A stretch of 64,000 nt of DNA, from NCBI GenBank assembly GCA_904380375.1, contig CAJFID010000003.1, forward strand, positions 62,001 through 126,000. Reading direction: 5' to 3'. This DNA is from Avimonas intestinalis. GTDB lineage: Bacteria > Bacillota > Clostridia > Oscillospirales > Acutalibacteraceae. Made by a program: the position numbers and the translations under genes. A model generated the notes under the pieces. The model saw only the letters and a program-made list of their open reading frames with translations, had not been told where the DNA came from and made no database searches. Positions 15,794 through 24,797 of this stretch are shown here, piece by piece. Position 1 is the first letter of the stretch. Each line of letters opens with the position of its first letter.

Positions 15794-17191
15794 GTGAAAA
15801 TCTATAATACCCTGACCAGGCAGAAGGAGGAACTCCGGACCATAGAGGACGGCGTGGTGAAAATCTACGCCTGCGGGCCGACCGTGTACAATTTGATCCA
15901 TATCGGCAATGCCCGGCCGCTCTGCGTGTTCGACGTCCTCCGCCGGTACCTGGAATGGCGGGGGTGGGACGTCCGCTATGTGCAGAATTTTACCGATATT
16001 GACGACAAGATCATCCGCCGGGCCAATGAGGAGGGCGTCCCTTACAACGTTATTTCCGAACGGTATATCGCGGAATTTTGGAAGGACGCCGAGGGGCTGA
16101 ATGTCCGCCGTGCCACCGTCCATCCCCGCGCGACGGAGAATATTGATGAGATTGAGGCAATCATTTCCCGACTGATTGAAAAGGGCTTTGCCTACGCCGC
16201 GGAAAACGGCGACGTGTATTTCCGCACCAACCATTTTTCGCAGTACGGCAAGCTCTCCCACCAGCCGCTTGAGGACCTGGAATCCGGCGCTCGCATTGAA
16301 GTCAGCGACCTCAAGGAGGACGCGATGGATTTTGCGCTTTGGAAGGCGGCGAAGCCCGGCGAGCCCTCCTGGCCCTCCCCCTGGAGCGACGGCCGCCCGG
16401 GCTGGCATATTGAATGCTCGGCGATGGCCCGGCGGTACCTGGGGGAGACGATTGACATCCACGGCGGCGGGCAGGACCTGATCTTCCCCCACCACGAAAA
16501 CGAGATTGCCCAGAGCGAATGCTGCAACGGCGTTCCCTTTGCGCATTATTGGATGCACAACGGCTACATCAATGTCGACAATAAGAAAATGTCAAAATCG
16601 CTCGGTAATTTCTTTACGGTGCGGGATGTGGCGGAAAAATACGGGTATGAGCCGATCCGCTTCTTCCTGATTTCCTCCTCCTACCGCAGCCCGATCAACT
16701 ATAACGCGGAGATCATTGAGCAGGGGATCGCCGCCCTCGACCGGCTGTACAACTGCCGGGACAACCTGGAATTCGCGCTGAAAAACGCCCCGGCGGAAGC
16801 CCCGTCGGACGAAAGCGGGGCCTTTGCTTCGTTTGAACAGCGCAAGCAGCAGTTTATTGAGGCGATGGAGGACGACCTGAACACGGCGGATGCGATTGCG
16901 GCGGTGTTTGAGCTGGCCCGCGACATCAACATCGCGGTGGCCGGCACGCCTTCCCGCGCGCTGTGCGAGAAAGCGTCCGAAATTTTCGGCCAGCTCTGCG
17001 ACGTGCTCGGCCTGCTGTATAGCCGCGGGCAGGAGGTTCTTGATGCGGATATTGAGAGCATGATCGCCGCCCGCACCGAAGCGCGCCGGCAGAAAAACTG
17101 GGCGGAATCCGACCGGATCCGCGACGAGCTCAAGGCCATGGGGATTGTCCTTGAGGACACCCCGCAGGGGGTGAAGTGGCACCGGCAGTAA
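15794..17191 (+). CDS. cysS: Cysteinyl-tRNA synthetase
   Basis: A 465-residue class I aminoacyl-tRNA synthetase. Visible: zinc-ligand Cys in KIYACGPTVYN, HIGH motif as HIGNARP, a second ligand region WHIECSAMA with the HGGGQDLIFPHHENE block characteristic of CysRS, and KMSKSLGN (KMSKS loop). The C-terminal helical anticodon-binding part is present, and total length is typical. It starts with GTG at 15794 after GAAAGGA and is co-transcribed with cysE from the T-box leader, as in Bacillus. Confidence 0.97.
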   Translation: MKIYNTLTRQKEELRTIEDGVVKIYACGPTVYNLIHIGNARPLCVFDVLRRYLEWRGWDVRYVQNFTDIDDKIIRRANEEGVPYNVISERYIAEFWKDAEGLNVRRATVHPRATENIDEIEAIISRLIEKGFAYAAENGDVYFRTNHFSQYGKLSHQPLEDLESGARIEVSDLKEDAMDFALWKAAKPGEPSWPSPWSDGRPGWHIECSAMARRYLGETIDIHGGGQDLIFPHHENEIAQSECCNGVPFAHYWMHNGYINVDNKKMSKSLGNFFTVRDVAEKYGYEPIRFFLISSSYRSPINYNAEIIEQGIAALDRLYNCRDNLEFALKNAPAEAPSDESGAFASFEQRKQQFIEAMEDDLNTADAIAAVFELARDINIAVAGTPSRALCEKASEIFGQLCDVLGLLYSRGQEVLDADIESMIAARTEARRQKNWAESDRIRDELKAMGIVLEDTPQGVKWHRQ

Positions 17192-17254
17192 GCCGGGATA
17201 TGGGAAAACGGGGCTCTCGACCCGCCTTTGGACGCGTCCGGGCTGGGCGGAGGG

Positions 17255-17283
17255 TTTCCAAACCAAAGCGGATGTGGTAAAAT
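17255..17283 (+). promoter_or_regulatory. Possible promoter for the PfkB kinase gene
   Basis: TTTCCA (17255-17260), 17-base spacer, TAAAAT (17278-17283) preceded by TGTGG. The -35 is a four-of-six match; tentative. Confidence 0.4.
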
Positions 17284-17390
17284 AAGTGGCAGCCGGACGG
17301 GACCTTTCCCGATACCGGAAGGGGATACCGGCAGGGGCGGAAAGCCTCCGCCTCTTCCCGGCTGGACAAGCCGATGCAGCAGAAAGAGGG

Positions 17391-18326
17391 ATGGCATTGC
17401 ATAGAAATATCCTCAGCGTGACTTTGAACCCGTCGATTGACGTTACCCTGTGGACGGACGGCCTTCATCCCGACAAGGCCAACCGCGTGCTGGATGAAAT
17501 GCGGGAAGTCGGCGGAAAAGGCATCAACGTATCGCGGGTGGTGCATTCCTTCGGGCAGGAGACCCTCTGCATCGCCGTGGCCGGGGAGGACAACTGCCGG
17601 GAATTCGCCGGTTATCTTGAGCAGGAAAGCCTGCGGTATGAGTTCATTAAGATTGAGGGGGCGGTGCGGGAGAACCTGACCATCTGCAGCGAAGGGCAGA
17701 CCCTGAAGCTCAACCGTAAGGGGCCGTCCCTTTCCGAGATGATGATCGGCGCCCTGATGGCGCTGATACGCACCCGGATGCGGCCCGGGGATATCGTGGT
17801 CTTTGCCGGTTCCCTGCCGGAAAATGTCTCAATCCAGGATTATGTAGAGCTGATTTTGGCCGTGAAAAATGCGGGCGTGCTGGTGGCGGTTGACAGCGAC
17901 CTTCTGTCGCTGGAGGATTACCACCGCATTTCCCCTTGGCTTATCAAGCCGAACATCCACGAGCTGCGGCATATTGTTGAGGTAAAGGGCACCACCATTG
18001 ATGACGTGGCCGACGCGGCGCGCATCCTGCGGGACAAGGGCGTCGAAAACGTGGTGGTGTCCCTCGGAGGCAACGGCCTGATCTGTGTGTCCGGCGAACG
18101 GACGGTGCGCGCCACCGTCCCGCAGGTAGAGGTCAAATCGACCGTCGGGGCGGGGGACAGCGCCCTGGCCGGCTTTATCGTCGGCTATGTAAAGGGCTAC
18201 GATTTGGCGGAATGCGCCCGCTGGGCGGCGGCCTGCGGGACGGCCTGCGCGATGCGGGACGGGACGCTGCTCGCCACCAAGGAGACGGCGGCCGCCTTGC
18301 TTGACCGCGTCGGCATTGTCGAATAA
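17391..18326 (+). CDS. PfkB-family sugar kinase, probable 1-phosphofructokinase
   Basis: A 311-residue ribokinase-like kinase. It begins ILSVTLNPSIDVTLW, the N-terminus of the 1-phosphofructokinase/tagatose-6-phosphate kinase subgroup; GGKGINVSRVV is PfkB signature 1 and STVGAGDSALAGFIVGY contains signature 2 with the catalytic Asp. FruK phosphorylates fructose 1-phosphate, but no fructose PTS gene or FruR is adjacent, so the exact sugar phosphate is unproven. Start: ATG 17391 touches the AGAAAGAGGG ribosome site, while a TTG at 17397 would have better spacing; the two differ by two residues. Confidence 0.85.
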   Translation: MALHRNILSVTLNPSIDVTLWTDGLHPDKANRVLDEMREVGGKGINVSRVVHSFGQETLCIAVAGEDNCREFAGYLEQESLRYEFIKIEGAVRENLTICSEGQTLKLNRKGPSLSEMMIGALMALIRTRMRPGDIVVFAGSLPENVSIQDYVELILAVKNAGVLVAVDSDLLSLEDYHRISPWLIKPNIHELRHIVEVKGTTIDDVADAARILRDKGVENVVVSLGGNGLICVSGERTVRATVPQVEVKSTVGAGDSALAGFIVGYVKGYDLAECARWAAACGTACAMRDGTLLATKETAAALLDRVGIVE

Positions 18327-18370
18327 AGGCGGACGCAAAGTGCGGATCAACTCCGGAAAGGGTGCTGAAT

Positions 18371-18979
18371 ATGCATATTTCGCGTTTTATAAAAACGGTC
18401 CTTTATGCGGCGCTGGCTTTGGCGCTGACCCTCGTTTCCACCATGCTGCAGCTGGGCTTTCAAAGCCCGGATACCCTGCCCGGCGCGTATTTCCAGTCGG
18501 ACCTTTACTTGTTTGTGGCTGCGGCAGCCTGCCTGGGCACGGCAGTGTATTCCTACCGCGCGTATACCTGCCGCCACCGGGAGCATGCGGGCGATTCTCT
18601 TTTCCTGCTGATCGTGGGCATTGTGCTGATGATCGCGGCAGTGGTAACGGTGGTCAGCTTCGGCGGGCTGGGGGAGGAGTTTACGCAGACGGGCTATACG
18701 GCGGCCAATGTCAATATTATGTTGATGACGGCCCTGCCGCTTCCCTTCCTGATCCGTGCCTTTGTGCTGGCGGCGTCCTGCGGCCGGCATGAGCCTTCCC
18801 GCCGCATCCCGGCGCTGATTGTCTGCGGCGTCGCTGCGCTGGCGCTGATCCTCAGCATTGCCCTGGGCGGGATGATGCGGCTGGTCCATTATACGGACTC
18901 GGCGGAGGAAGGCTCCGCTTACGATTCCTACACATCCGACGGCGTGTATACGCAGGACGAGGGAGGCAAAAGTATATAG
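18371..18979 (+). CDS. Uncharacterised four-helix membrane protein
   Basis: A 202-residue protein I do not recognise. It has four hydrophobic segments (roughly residues 10-30, 45-62, 80-105 and 140-165) with short loops, and a polar tail rich in Tyr, Asp, Ser and Glu ending DEGGKSI. The ATG at 18371 is chosen because GAAAGGG lies 9 bases before it. It follows the kinase gene by 44 bases and could be co-transcribed, but nothing in the sequence ties it to sugar metabolism. Confidence 0.7.
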   Translation: MHISRFIKTVLYAALALALTLVSTMLQLGFQSPDTLPGAYFQSDLYLFVAAAACLGTAVYSYRAYTCRHREHAGDSLFLLIVGIVLMIAAVVTVVSFGGLGEEFTQTGYTAANVNIMLMTALPLPFLIRAFVLAASCGRHEPSRRIPALIVCGVAALALILSIALGGMMRLVHYTDSAEEGSAYDSYTSDGVYTQDEGGKSI

Positions 18980-19034
18980 CGCCAACCGCTTTGCCGATAG
19001 GGTATGTTGTGCGTCGCTATTCATCCGAAAGCAA

Positions 19035-19236
19035 TTGGTTGCCCAAAGGGACGGAGGCATGCTGGCCGTGGGGGACGAGATCGACGAGCAGCGGGAGCCG
19101 GCGAAGGAATATCGGGCGCGGAGCGTTCCGACCGTCCTTATTTTTCAAAGACGGCAGGCTGGTGGACACCCTGGTCGGTGCCCGGCCGTTGGATATGTTC
19201 AAGGCGGCAGTCGATAAGACGCTGCAATCCGGGTAA
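19035..19236 (+). pseudogene. Thioredoxin remnant (5'-truncated, frameshifted)
   Basis: Two frames together read like the C-terminal half of a thioredoxin. The first gives IDEQREPAKEY and SVPTVLIF (the cis-Pro region). The second continues FFKDGRLVDTLVGARPLDMF up to the stop at 19234-19236. The switch falls in a run of five T at 19141-19145; removing one T restores a continuous frame. The N-terminal half with the WCGPC active site is missing: none of the frames upstream shows it. I read it as a decayed gene. A sequencing slip could explain the frameshift, but not the missing half. Confidence 0.7.
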
Positions 19237-19342
19237 GCAAGTCAGCGCGGCGGGGACGGGTAGGAGGCAATCCCTTCCGTCCCTGCTGCGCTTTTTAATG
19301 CCATGGAGGAATGCCAGACGACGGGAAAGGATGAGGCAGCAG

Positions 19343-20119
19343 ATGCCACAGGAAAAAAGCAGCGGATTTGCCGTGGAAAAATTCACCGGCAAATCTGTTT
19401 TATACAAAAACAGCCGTCCCGGCTACCCGGCGGGATGCTACGACTTTCTTATGCAGGCCGCCGGGCTTCAGCGGGGGGATGCGGCGGCGGATATCGGCGC
19501 AGGGACCGGGATTTTCAGCCGCGGGCTGCTGGAACGCGGGCTTTCGGTATACGCGGTGGAACCGAACGCGGATATGCGGCAGGAGGCGGAAAAAGCCCTT
19601 GCCGGCTTCAAGAGCTGGCATTCGCTCACGGGCACGGCGGAGCGTACCGGCCTTCCCCGCCAAAGCGTGAAGCTGGTTACGGCTGCCCAGGCGTTTCACT
19701 GGTTTGAGCCCGCGGCTTTCCGGGACGAATGCCGGCGCATCCTCCGGCCGGACGGCTTTGCGGCGCTGGTGTGGAACCACCGGGATCCGGATAGCCCGTT
19801 AGTGCGGGACAATGCCGCGATATGCCGCCGGTTTTGCCCGGAATTTTCGGGCTTCAGCGGCGGAACCGGCCGCGGAGACAGTGCCGTTGTGGATTTTTTC
19901 CACGCAGGGGAGTTTGTAACCCGGCGGTTTCCCCACGACCTATCCTATACGCTGGACGGCTTTGTAGGAAGGAACCTCTCCTCCTCCTATGCGCCTAGGC
20001 CGGACGATGCGGGCTATCAGCCGTTTGTTGAAGCACTGCAAGCCCTTTTCCACCGGTATGAGCAAGATGGGCGGCTGCGGCAGCCGAATGTGACCTGCTG
20101 CTACATAGGGCGGGTGTAA
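19343..20119 (+). CDS. Class I SAM-dependent methyltransferase
   Basis: A 258-residue protein. SAM motif I is AADIGAGTGIFSRGLLERG (about residues 45-63), motif II YAVEPNADMRQEAEKAL, motif III LVTAAQAFHWFEP, as in the Methyltransf_11 / putative methyltransferase group. Nothing identifies its substrate. The frame is open far upstream across the thioredoxin remnant; ATG 19343 is chosen for the GATGAGG ribosome site (19330-19336) and because the conserved fold begins soon after; ATG 19331 is the alternative. A strong terminator-like hairpin lies at 20239-20284. Confidence 0.82.
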   Translation: MPQEKSSGFAVEKFTGKSVLYKNSRPGYPAGCYDFLMQAAGLQRGDAAADIGAGTGIFSRGLLERGLSVYAVEPNADMRQEAEKALAGFKSWHSLTGTAERTGLPRQSVKLVTAAQAFHWFEPAAFRDECRRILRPDGFAALVWNHRDPDSPLVRDNAAICRRFCPEFSGFSGGTGRGDSAVVDFFHAGEFVTRRFPHDLSYTLDGFVGRNLSSSYAPRPDDAGYQPFVEALQALFHRYEQDGRLRQPNVTCCYIGRV

Positions 20120-20238
20120 ACCGGCGTCTGGCAAGCCGGGGACGGAAAACCGGCCACACGGGATAATGGCTGTGGATGAGGCCTGCCGCGCGGCTCCCGG
20201 CCAACCTCAAAGAGGATGCCCGTTGCGCGAAATACGGA

Positions 20239-20284
20239 AGGACCGCCTGAATGCCGTTGCTACGGCATCGGGCGGCCTTTTTTG
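20239..20284 (+). terminator. Rho-independent terminator upstream of the sigma factor gene
   Basis: GGACCGCC-GAATGCCGT pairs with ACGGCAT-GGGCGGCC around TGCT and runs into six T. It closes the methyltransferase transcription unit. A smaller imperfect hairpin (GAAGCC 20307-20312, GGCTTC 20328-20333) follows, just before a TATACT hexamer (20343-20348) that may be the -10 of the next gene. Confidence 0.8.
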
Positions 20285-20372
20285 TGACACGAAAGAGCAG
20301 AAAAAAGAAGCCCTTTTGTCCGAAAAAGGCTTCCTCATGCGTTATACTGATAGAGGAGAGAACGGGGGAGGG

Positions 20373-20930
20373 ATGTCCGCCGTGCGGGATAACAAGGAAA
20401 TCAACGATATCTGTGAACGGGCGATTGCCGCCATCGCCCAGGGCGACAAGCAGGCGCTCGGCGTGCTTTACGACCAGATGGCGCGCGCCGTATTTTCCGT
20501 GGCCTACGGGATTACGGGCGTGTATCAGGATGCGGAGGACGTGCTGCAAAACACCATGATCGGGATTGCCGCCCATGCCTGCACCTATCGCCAGGGAAGC
20601 AGCCCCAAGGCGTGGATCCTGGCCATCGCCCGCAACTGCGCCGTTGACCTGGTACGCAGGCGGCAGCGGGAATCCGCCGTACAGGAGCCCTTGCCGCAGG
20701 AGTGCCTGTTTGACCAGTCCTATCTGCCGCGGTGGGAGGTTATCGACATGCTGCGTCTGCTGGAGCCGGAGGAACGGCAAATCGTGGTTTTTCATCTTTA
20801 TGCGGGGCTGCGCCACCGGGAAATTGCGGGGATGCTACAGCTCAGCCATGCCAATGTCCAGAAAAAGTACCAACGGGCGCTGAAAAAGCTGCGTGTCTAT
20901 ATGAAGGAAACCGGAGGTGGGCGTTCATGA
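20373..20930 (+). CDS. ECF-type RNA polymerase sigma factor
   Basis: A 185-residue sigma-70 family group-4 factor. Region 2 spans about residues 25-95 (LYDQMARAVFSVAYGITGVYQDAEDVLQNTM-type core with the AED motif of region 2.2-2.3), and region 4 with its helix-turn-helix is near the C-terminus (LEPEERQIVVFHLYAG, then REIAGMLQLSHANVQKKYQR). Region 3 is absent, as in ECF factors. The next gene overlaps the stop by four bases (ATGA) and encodes a membrane protein, the classic sigma/anti-sigma arrangement. ATG 20373 sits close behind GGGGGAGGG; a GTG at 20382 is possible. Confidence 0.9.
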   Translation: MSAVRDNKEINDICERAIAAIAQGDKQALGVLYDQMARAVFSVAYGITGVYQDAEDVLQNTMIGIAAHACTYRQGSSPKAWILAIARNCAVDLVRRRQRESAVQEPLPQECLFDQSYLPRWEVIDMLRLLEPEERQIVVFHLYAGLRHREIAGMLQLSHANVQKKYQRALKKLRVYMKETGGGRS

Positions 20931-22402
20931 AAACCAGGCAAGAGAAGGAAATCGCACGGAGCCTCCGGCAGCTAGACCAGGCGCCGCTGCCGGATAAGCA
21001 GGGTCTGCTGGCAGCCTGTCCGGAACCCACCCGCACGCAAAGGCCGCCGGATGCTCCGGCTGCAAAGCCCCGCGGCGTCCGCTGGCGTCCCCGTACCGTC
21101 TGCGCGGCGGTTTGTGCGGCCGCCATCCTGCTGCTGGCCGGAGGCCAGGGCCTCCGCGGGCTGTACCGACTGGGGCTTTCCGCGGGCATAGGGGTGGAGC
21201 CTACCGCGCTGGATCTCCGCGTCCGGCAGTATTCTGCCGCCGAGGTACAGCAAGGTGGCGAAGGCGGCGTCCTTGAAAAAACGGTGGAGGGGTACGCTCT
21301 GCCTTCCGGGGAAACGCATCCGGAGGATTACGCCGCTTACTCCGAGACGGAGGCCGCGCTTCCAGACGGGGTGGTCTATCGCTTCTACGAGGAATATGGG
21401 AGCCAGGATTTTGAGAAGGGCGTTTTTGAAAAATATGTGGACGGCCAGCTGGCCTGGACGGCGGAATTCCCGGATTTTTATGTTAGTGGATATACCGTGG
21501 CGGGCGGGGCGGTCGCCGTATACGGCAGGGCGCCGGTTGCTGCGGGCGGGGAGGCCTGGGTCGCGCTTCTTGATGCGGACGACGGCCGGATCCGGTGGCA
21601 AACAGCGCTGGAAGGGGATACGGACGTGGGCGCCGTGCTCCTTGACACCTTTTTGGGCGGCGTTTCCAGTGTGGATGTGTTCAGCGCCGGGGAGGGCGTC
21701 CTCCGTCTGGACCGGTTTGACGGGGAGGGGAATCGGCGCCTTTCCCAGAAAACGGAGGTGGCTTCCGGCCGCCGGGTAGGGGTGGAAAACGCCGTCCGGG
21801 CGGGCGGCGGCTATGTCGTCCAAATCACGGATTGGGATGTGGGCTGGGAAATTGAGAAATATGCCCAGCTGCTGCGGCTTGACGGCGCCGGCCGGGTAAC
21901 TGGTGCCGTGCAGTACGAAGCGGACAACGTGTATTATCACATTGTGGATATGGCGGAATTTGAGGGCAAGCTGTATCTAAGCGCCTATGCTTTCCCGATA
22001 GAGGGCAACACCAATAACCGGGAGATCAATGCCGTTTTGAACGCCTTTGGTCAGGAGTATGCCGAAAACAAGGAGCTCTTTCAAAATGCGGAATCCGTTG
22101 ACAAGGTGCTGACGCCGCTGACAAGGGAAAATTATACCGCCGTGCTGCTGGCCTGCACGCCGGAGACCGGCACGCCGCAGGCGGTCTATACCGTGGACGG
22201 CGGGATCGGCGGCGGGCTGGATTTGTCCGATGCAGGCCAGTTGATCTGGAATGTGGAAAGCCTGTCTGCCACCTCGTACTCCCCCTTTACCTCGGCGTAT
22301 ACGATAAGAGGGGTCTGCCGCGTCTACCAGGCGGTGATCGGCGGAAACGGCAGCCTGCAAAGCTGGAAGGACAGCGGCGAGCTCACCGCCTTTTACCGCT
22401 GA
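20927..22402 (+). CDS. Probable membrane-bound anti-sigma factor with large outer domain
   Basis: A 491-residue protein, translationally coupled to the sigma gene. The N-terminal about 50 residues are charged and Pro-rich and would face the cytoplasm to bind the sigma factor; one hydrophobic helix follows (about 55-77), and the remaining 400 residues lie outside. That part has repeated beta-type segments (GEAWVALLDADDGRIRWQT, WDVGWEIEKYAQLLRLDGAG) suggestive of a WD/PQQ-like beta-propeller sensor, but no family is recognised with certainty. GGAGGTGG precedes the ATG. The anti-sigma role is inferred from position, overlap and topology. A perfect inverted repeat at 22488-22525 ends the unit. 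Confidence 0.65.
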   Translation: MKTRQEKEIARSLRQLDQAPLPDKQGLLAACPEPTRTQRPPDAPAAKPRGVRWRPRTVCAAVCAAAILLLAGGQGLRGLYRLGLSAGIGVEPTALDLRVRQYSAAEVQQGGEGGVLEKTVEGYALPSGETHPEDYAAYSETEAALPDGVVYRFYEEYGSQDFEKGVFEKYVDGQLAWTAEFPDFYVSGYTVAGGAVAVYGRAPVAAGGEAWVALLDADDGRIRWQTALEGDTDVGAVLLDTFLGGVSSVDVFSAGEGVLRLDRFDGEGNRRLSQKTEVASGRRVGVENAVRAGGGYVVQITDWDVGWEIEKYAQLLRLDGAGRVTGAVQYEADNVYYHIVDMAEFEGKLYLSAYAFPIEGNTNNREINAVLNAFGQEYAENKELFQNAESVDKVLTPLTRENYTAVLLACTPETGTPQAVYTVDGGIGGGLDLSDAGQLIWNVESLSATSYSPFTSAYTIRGVCRVYQAVIGGNGSLQSWKDSGELTAFYR

Positions 22403-22487
22403 TCGCACCGCCGCCGGGAATCCGGGCATCCCGCACGTTCGCCCGGTGAGGGCGCGGGAACAGCGGCCGGGGGATACAGGAAACCGG

Positions 22488-22525
22488 CACAGGGCCGATG
22501 CAGGTTTGCCTGCATCGGCCCTGTG
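22488..22525. terminator. Perfect 17-bp inverted repeat between convergent genes
   Basis: Arms 22488-22504 and 22509-22525 (CACAGGGCCGATGCAGG and complement) with a TTTG loop. It separates the sigma/anti-sigma unit from the convergent lipoprotein gene. The T-rich tail is weak (ATTCTTGG). Confidence 0.65.
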
Positions 22526-22571
22526 ATTCTTGGTGTTGGAAATCGCACGCCGCGGACGGGGGGAGAATGCC

Positions 22572-23111
22572 TCATCCCAATGCCGTGCCGGTCAGGGTAA
22601 AGTTGGAAAATTCCGCGGTCAGCCCCATGGCGGGGATGCTCAGGGAAAGCAGGCTGCCGGTTTCCGGGTCGGAAACCAGGGTGAATTCCCCCTGGGTGAT
22701 GCTGCCGCTGGTGGCCAGCCCTTCCTGCGTCTGGGTGCGTTCCTCCCGCTGCCCGACGGCGGCGTCCAATGCGCTGAGCAGCCCCTGCCCCAAGGCGCTT
22801 TCGGGAAGGGCGGAGGGGTCGATGTCAAAGGCAAGGCCGTGGATCTTCATGGTGATGCCTTCCCCGTCCCATTCGATGGACAGCCCGTTGAGGGTGGACG
22901 GTTCCGTGATTTCCAGCAGCAGGGAGCCGGCGGTCCGCCGGGTGAGGTGCCCTTTGACGTCCATCTCTTGATATTGCACAGCGATATCGCATTCAAAGCC
23001 GGCGGTGACCGGCTCCTGTGCCTCTTTTCCCCCGGGCGAACAGGCGGACAGGAAAAGCAGGGCGGTGCAGAGCAGCAAGGGAAGGGCGGCGCGGGCCAAA
23101 CGGCGAAGCAT
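22572..23111 (-). CDS. Putative lipoprotein of unknown function
   Basis: A 179-residue secreted protein. The N-terminus has RR, a hydrophobic core and the lipobox LSAC (Cys about residue 24), so it should be lipid-anchored on the outer face of the membrane. The mature part has beta-strand-rich segments (FECDIAVQYQEMDVKGHL, GSLLLEITEP, FTLVSDPETGSLLSLSIP) resembling the small clostridial outer-surface lipoproteins with a LolA/OMP-carrier-like look, but this is not certain. It lies 12 bases downstream of nnr and is likely co-transcribed with it. Confidence 0.72.
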   Translation of the reverse strand: MLRRLARAALPLLLCTALLFLSACSPGGKEAQEPVTAGFECDIAVQYQEMDVKGHLTRRTAGSLLLEITEPSTLNGLSIEWDGEGITMKIHGLAFDIDPSALPESALGQGLLSALDAAVGQREERTQTQEGLATSGSITQGEFTLVSDPETGSLLSLSIPAMGLTAEFSNFTLTGTALG

Positions 23112-23123
23112 GGGCTTCAGCTC

Positions 23124-24695
23124 CTATTTTTCCAGTTTTAAAAACAGCGCGCCCAGCTCGTCGATCAGGTCGGTGGGGAGCATTGCATGCTGGGACAGCC
23201 GCTGCGCGGCGCGGTCCCCAGCCGCTCCGTGCAGGAAGACGCCGCATAGGGCCGCCTGCCGCGCCGGCATCCCCTGTGCCAGGAAGGAAGCGATCATCCC
23301 CGCCAGGACATCCCCGCTGCCGCCGGTTGCCATCCCAGGATTCCCGGTCGGATTGGTCAGCACCGCCTCACCCGGCGAGGCGATCACCGTTTGATGGCCT
23401 TTCAGAACGACCGTGACGTTGTGCTCCTCGGCAAAGCGGCGGGCGACGTCCGCCCGGTCCGCCTGGATTGCCGGGATACTCAGCCCGGTCAGGCGGGCCA
23501 TTTCGCCGGGATGCGGGGTTAGTACCAGAGGGGCGCGCACTGTTTTCCCTATAGATATATGCCGCGCCGCGATATTTATGCCGTCCGCGTCAAGCACCAT
23601 CGGCCGGTCGGAGGAACCCAGCAGGTCGAGCACCAGCTCCTCCACCCCGGGGCGCTGCCCCAGCCCGCAGCCGATCAGCAGGGCGGACGCCTGGGAGGCG
23701 CGTTCCCGCAGAAGGGCGCGGTTTGACAGGGAGAGATCCCCCTCCTGCGTTTCCTCAAGCAGGCAGAACACCGGCTCGCACAGGCGGGCGGCCGCGATCG
23801 GATACAGCGAGCGGGGGAGGGCGGCGGTCAGCAGCCCCACCCCGCAGCGCAGCGCCGCCTGCGCCGCCATCATCGCCGCGCCGAGCATCCCTGTGCTGCC
23901 GCAGAAGCACAGCAGCTTTCCGTAGTCGCCCTTGTTGGCGTCCTCTTTCCGGGGCGGAAAGCAGGGGCGCACCATATCCCAGTCGATCACCGTCCGGTCG
24001 GGGCCGTAGGGGGCCAGCAGGGCGGGGTCAATCCCGATATCCGCCACAAGGACTTCTCCTGTGAACGGGGCGGCCCCCGCGGCGGTCAAGCCGGTTTTGG
24101 CTGCGGTAAAGGTCACGGTAAGGGCTGCGCGCAGCGTGTCCTCGTCCGCTTGGCCGGTATCGCCGTTCAGCCCGCTGGGGATATCAACCGCCACGATGGG
24201 GGCCGGGGAAGCGTTCGCGACCCGGAACAGGCTGCGCAGCGGGTCGGGAAGCCGTCCGTGGAAGCCGATGCCGTAAACGGCGTCTACGATCAGGGTCGCC
24301 TGCCTGACGCTGCTGGCGGCAATGTAGGGCTCGGTGTCAAGACCGACCACCCCGATATCCAAGGTGCGCAGGCGGGCGAACATCTCCTGCGCGTCTTCCG
24401 TCTGAGGCTGCCCGCACACCAGGACCAGGGTCACGGCGGCGCCCTCGTCCTGGAGCTTGCGGGCGATGACGAAGCCATCCCCGCCGTTATTGCCTTTCCC
24501 GCAGAGGATGGCCACCTGCCGTCCGGCGAGAGGGTAGCGCCGGCGGATCTCCTTGGCCGCCGCGCTCCCCGCGTTTTCCATCAGGCGCAGATAGTCCAAT
24601 CCGCCCTCCACCGCCGCTTTCTCTACCTCGCGCATCTGCGCGCATGTGAGGACCTTTTCCGACGGGCCTGCGCTTTTTTCTCTGTCCGTTTCCAT
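23124..24695 (-). CDS. nnr: Bifunctional NAD(P)H-hydrate epimerase / ADP-dependent dehydratase
   Basis: A 523-residue fusion that repairs hydrated NADH/NADPH. The N-terminal YjeF_N epimerase domain (about residues 15-225) has CGKGNNGGDGF and VDAVYGIGFHG; the C-terminal ribokinase-like dehydratase domain has GCGLGQ, LTPHPGEMARLTG, KGHQTVI and the anion-hole motif MATGGSGDVLAGM. Length matches E. coli YjeF. Its ribosome site is GTAGGAGGG. In many clostridia a holo-ACP synthase is adjacent; here instead a lipoprotein gene follows. It is preceded by the terminator of the DUF6106 gene, so it needs its own promoter, which I could not place. Confidence 0.95.
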   Translation of the reverse strand: METDREKSAGPSEKVLTCAQMREVEKAAVEGGLDYLRLMENAGSAAAKEIRRRYPLAGRQVAILCGKGNNGGDGFVIARKLQDEGAAVTLVLVCGQPQTEDAQEMFARLRTLDIGVVGLDTEPYIAASSVRQATLIVDAVYGIGFHGRLPDPLRSLFRVANASPAPIVAVDIPSGLNGDTGQADEDTLRAALTVTFTAAKTGLTAAGAAPFTGEVLVADIGIDPALLAPYGPDRTVIDWDMVRPCFPPRKEDANKGDYGKLLCFCGSTGMLGAAMMAAQAALRCGVGLLTAALPRSLYPIAAARLCEPVFCLLEETQEGDLSLSNRALLRERASQASALLIGCGLGQRPGVEELVLDLLGSSDRPMVLDADGINIAARHISIGKTVRAPLVLTPHPGEMARLTGLSIPAIQADRADVARRFAEEHNVTVVLKGHQTVIASPGEAVLTNPTGNPGMATGGSGDVLAGMIASFLAQGMPARQAALCGVFLHGAAGDRAAQRLSQHAMLPTDLIDELGALFLKLEK

Positions 24696-24764
24696 AGGTA
24701 TTCCCTCCTACTCCCTTCTGTTCCCTTTTACTTCTGCCGAAAGATGCGGCCGGGATACCCGGCG

Positions 24765-24791
24765 AAAAAGGGGAAGGCGTCGGCCTTCCCC
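24765..24791 (-). terminator. Terminator of the DUF6106 gene
   Basis: Minus strand: GGGGAAGGC pairs with GCCTTCCCC around CGAC, then TTTTT. Confidence 0.8.
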
Positions 24792-24797
24792 TGCGTG

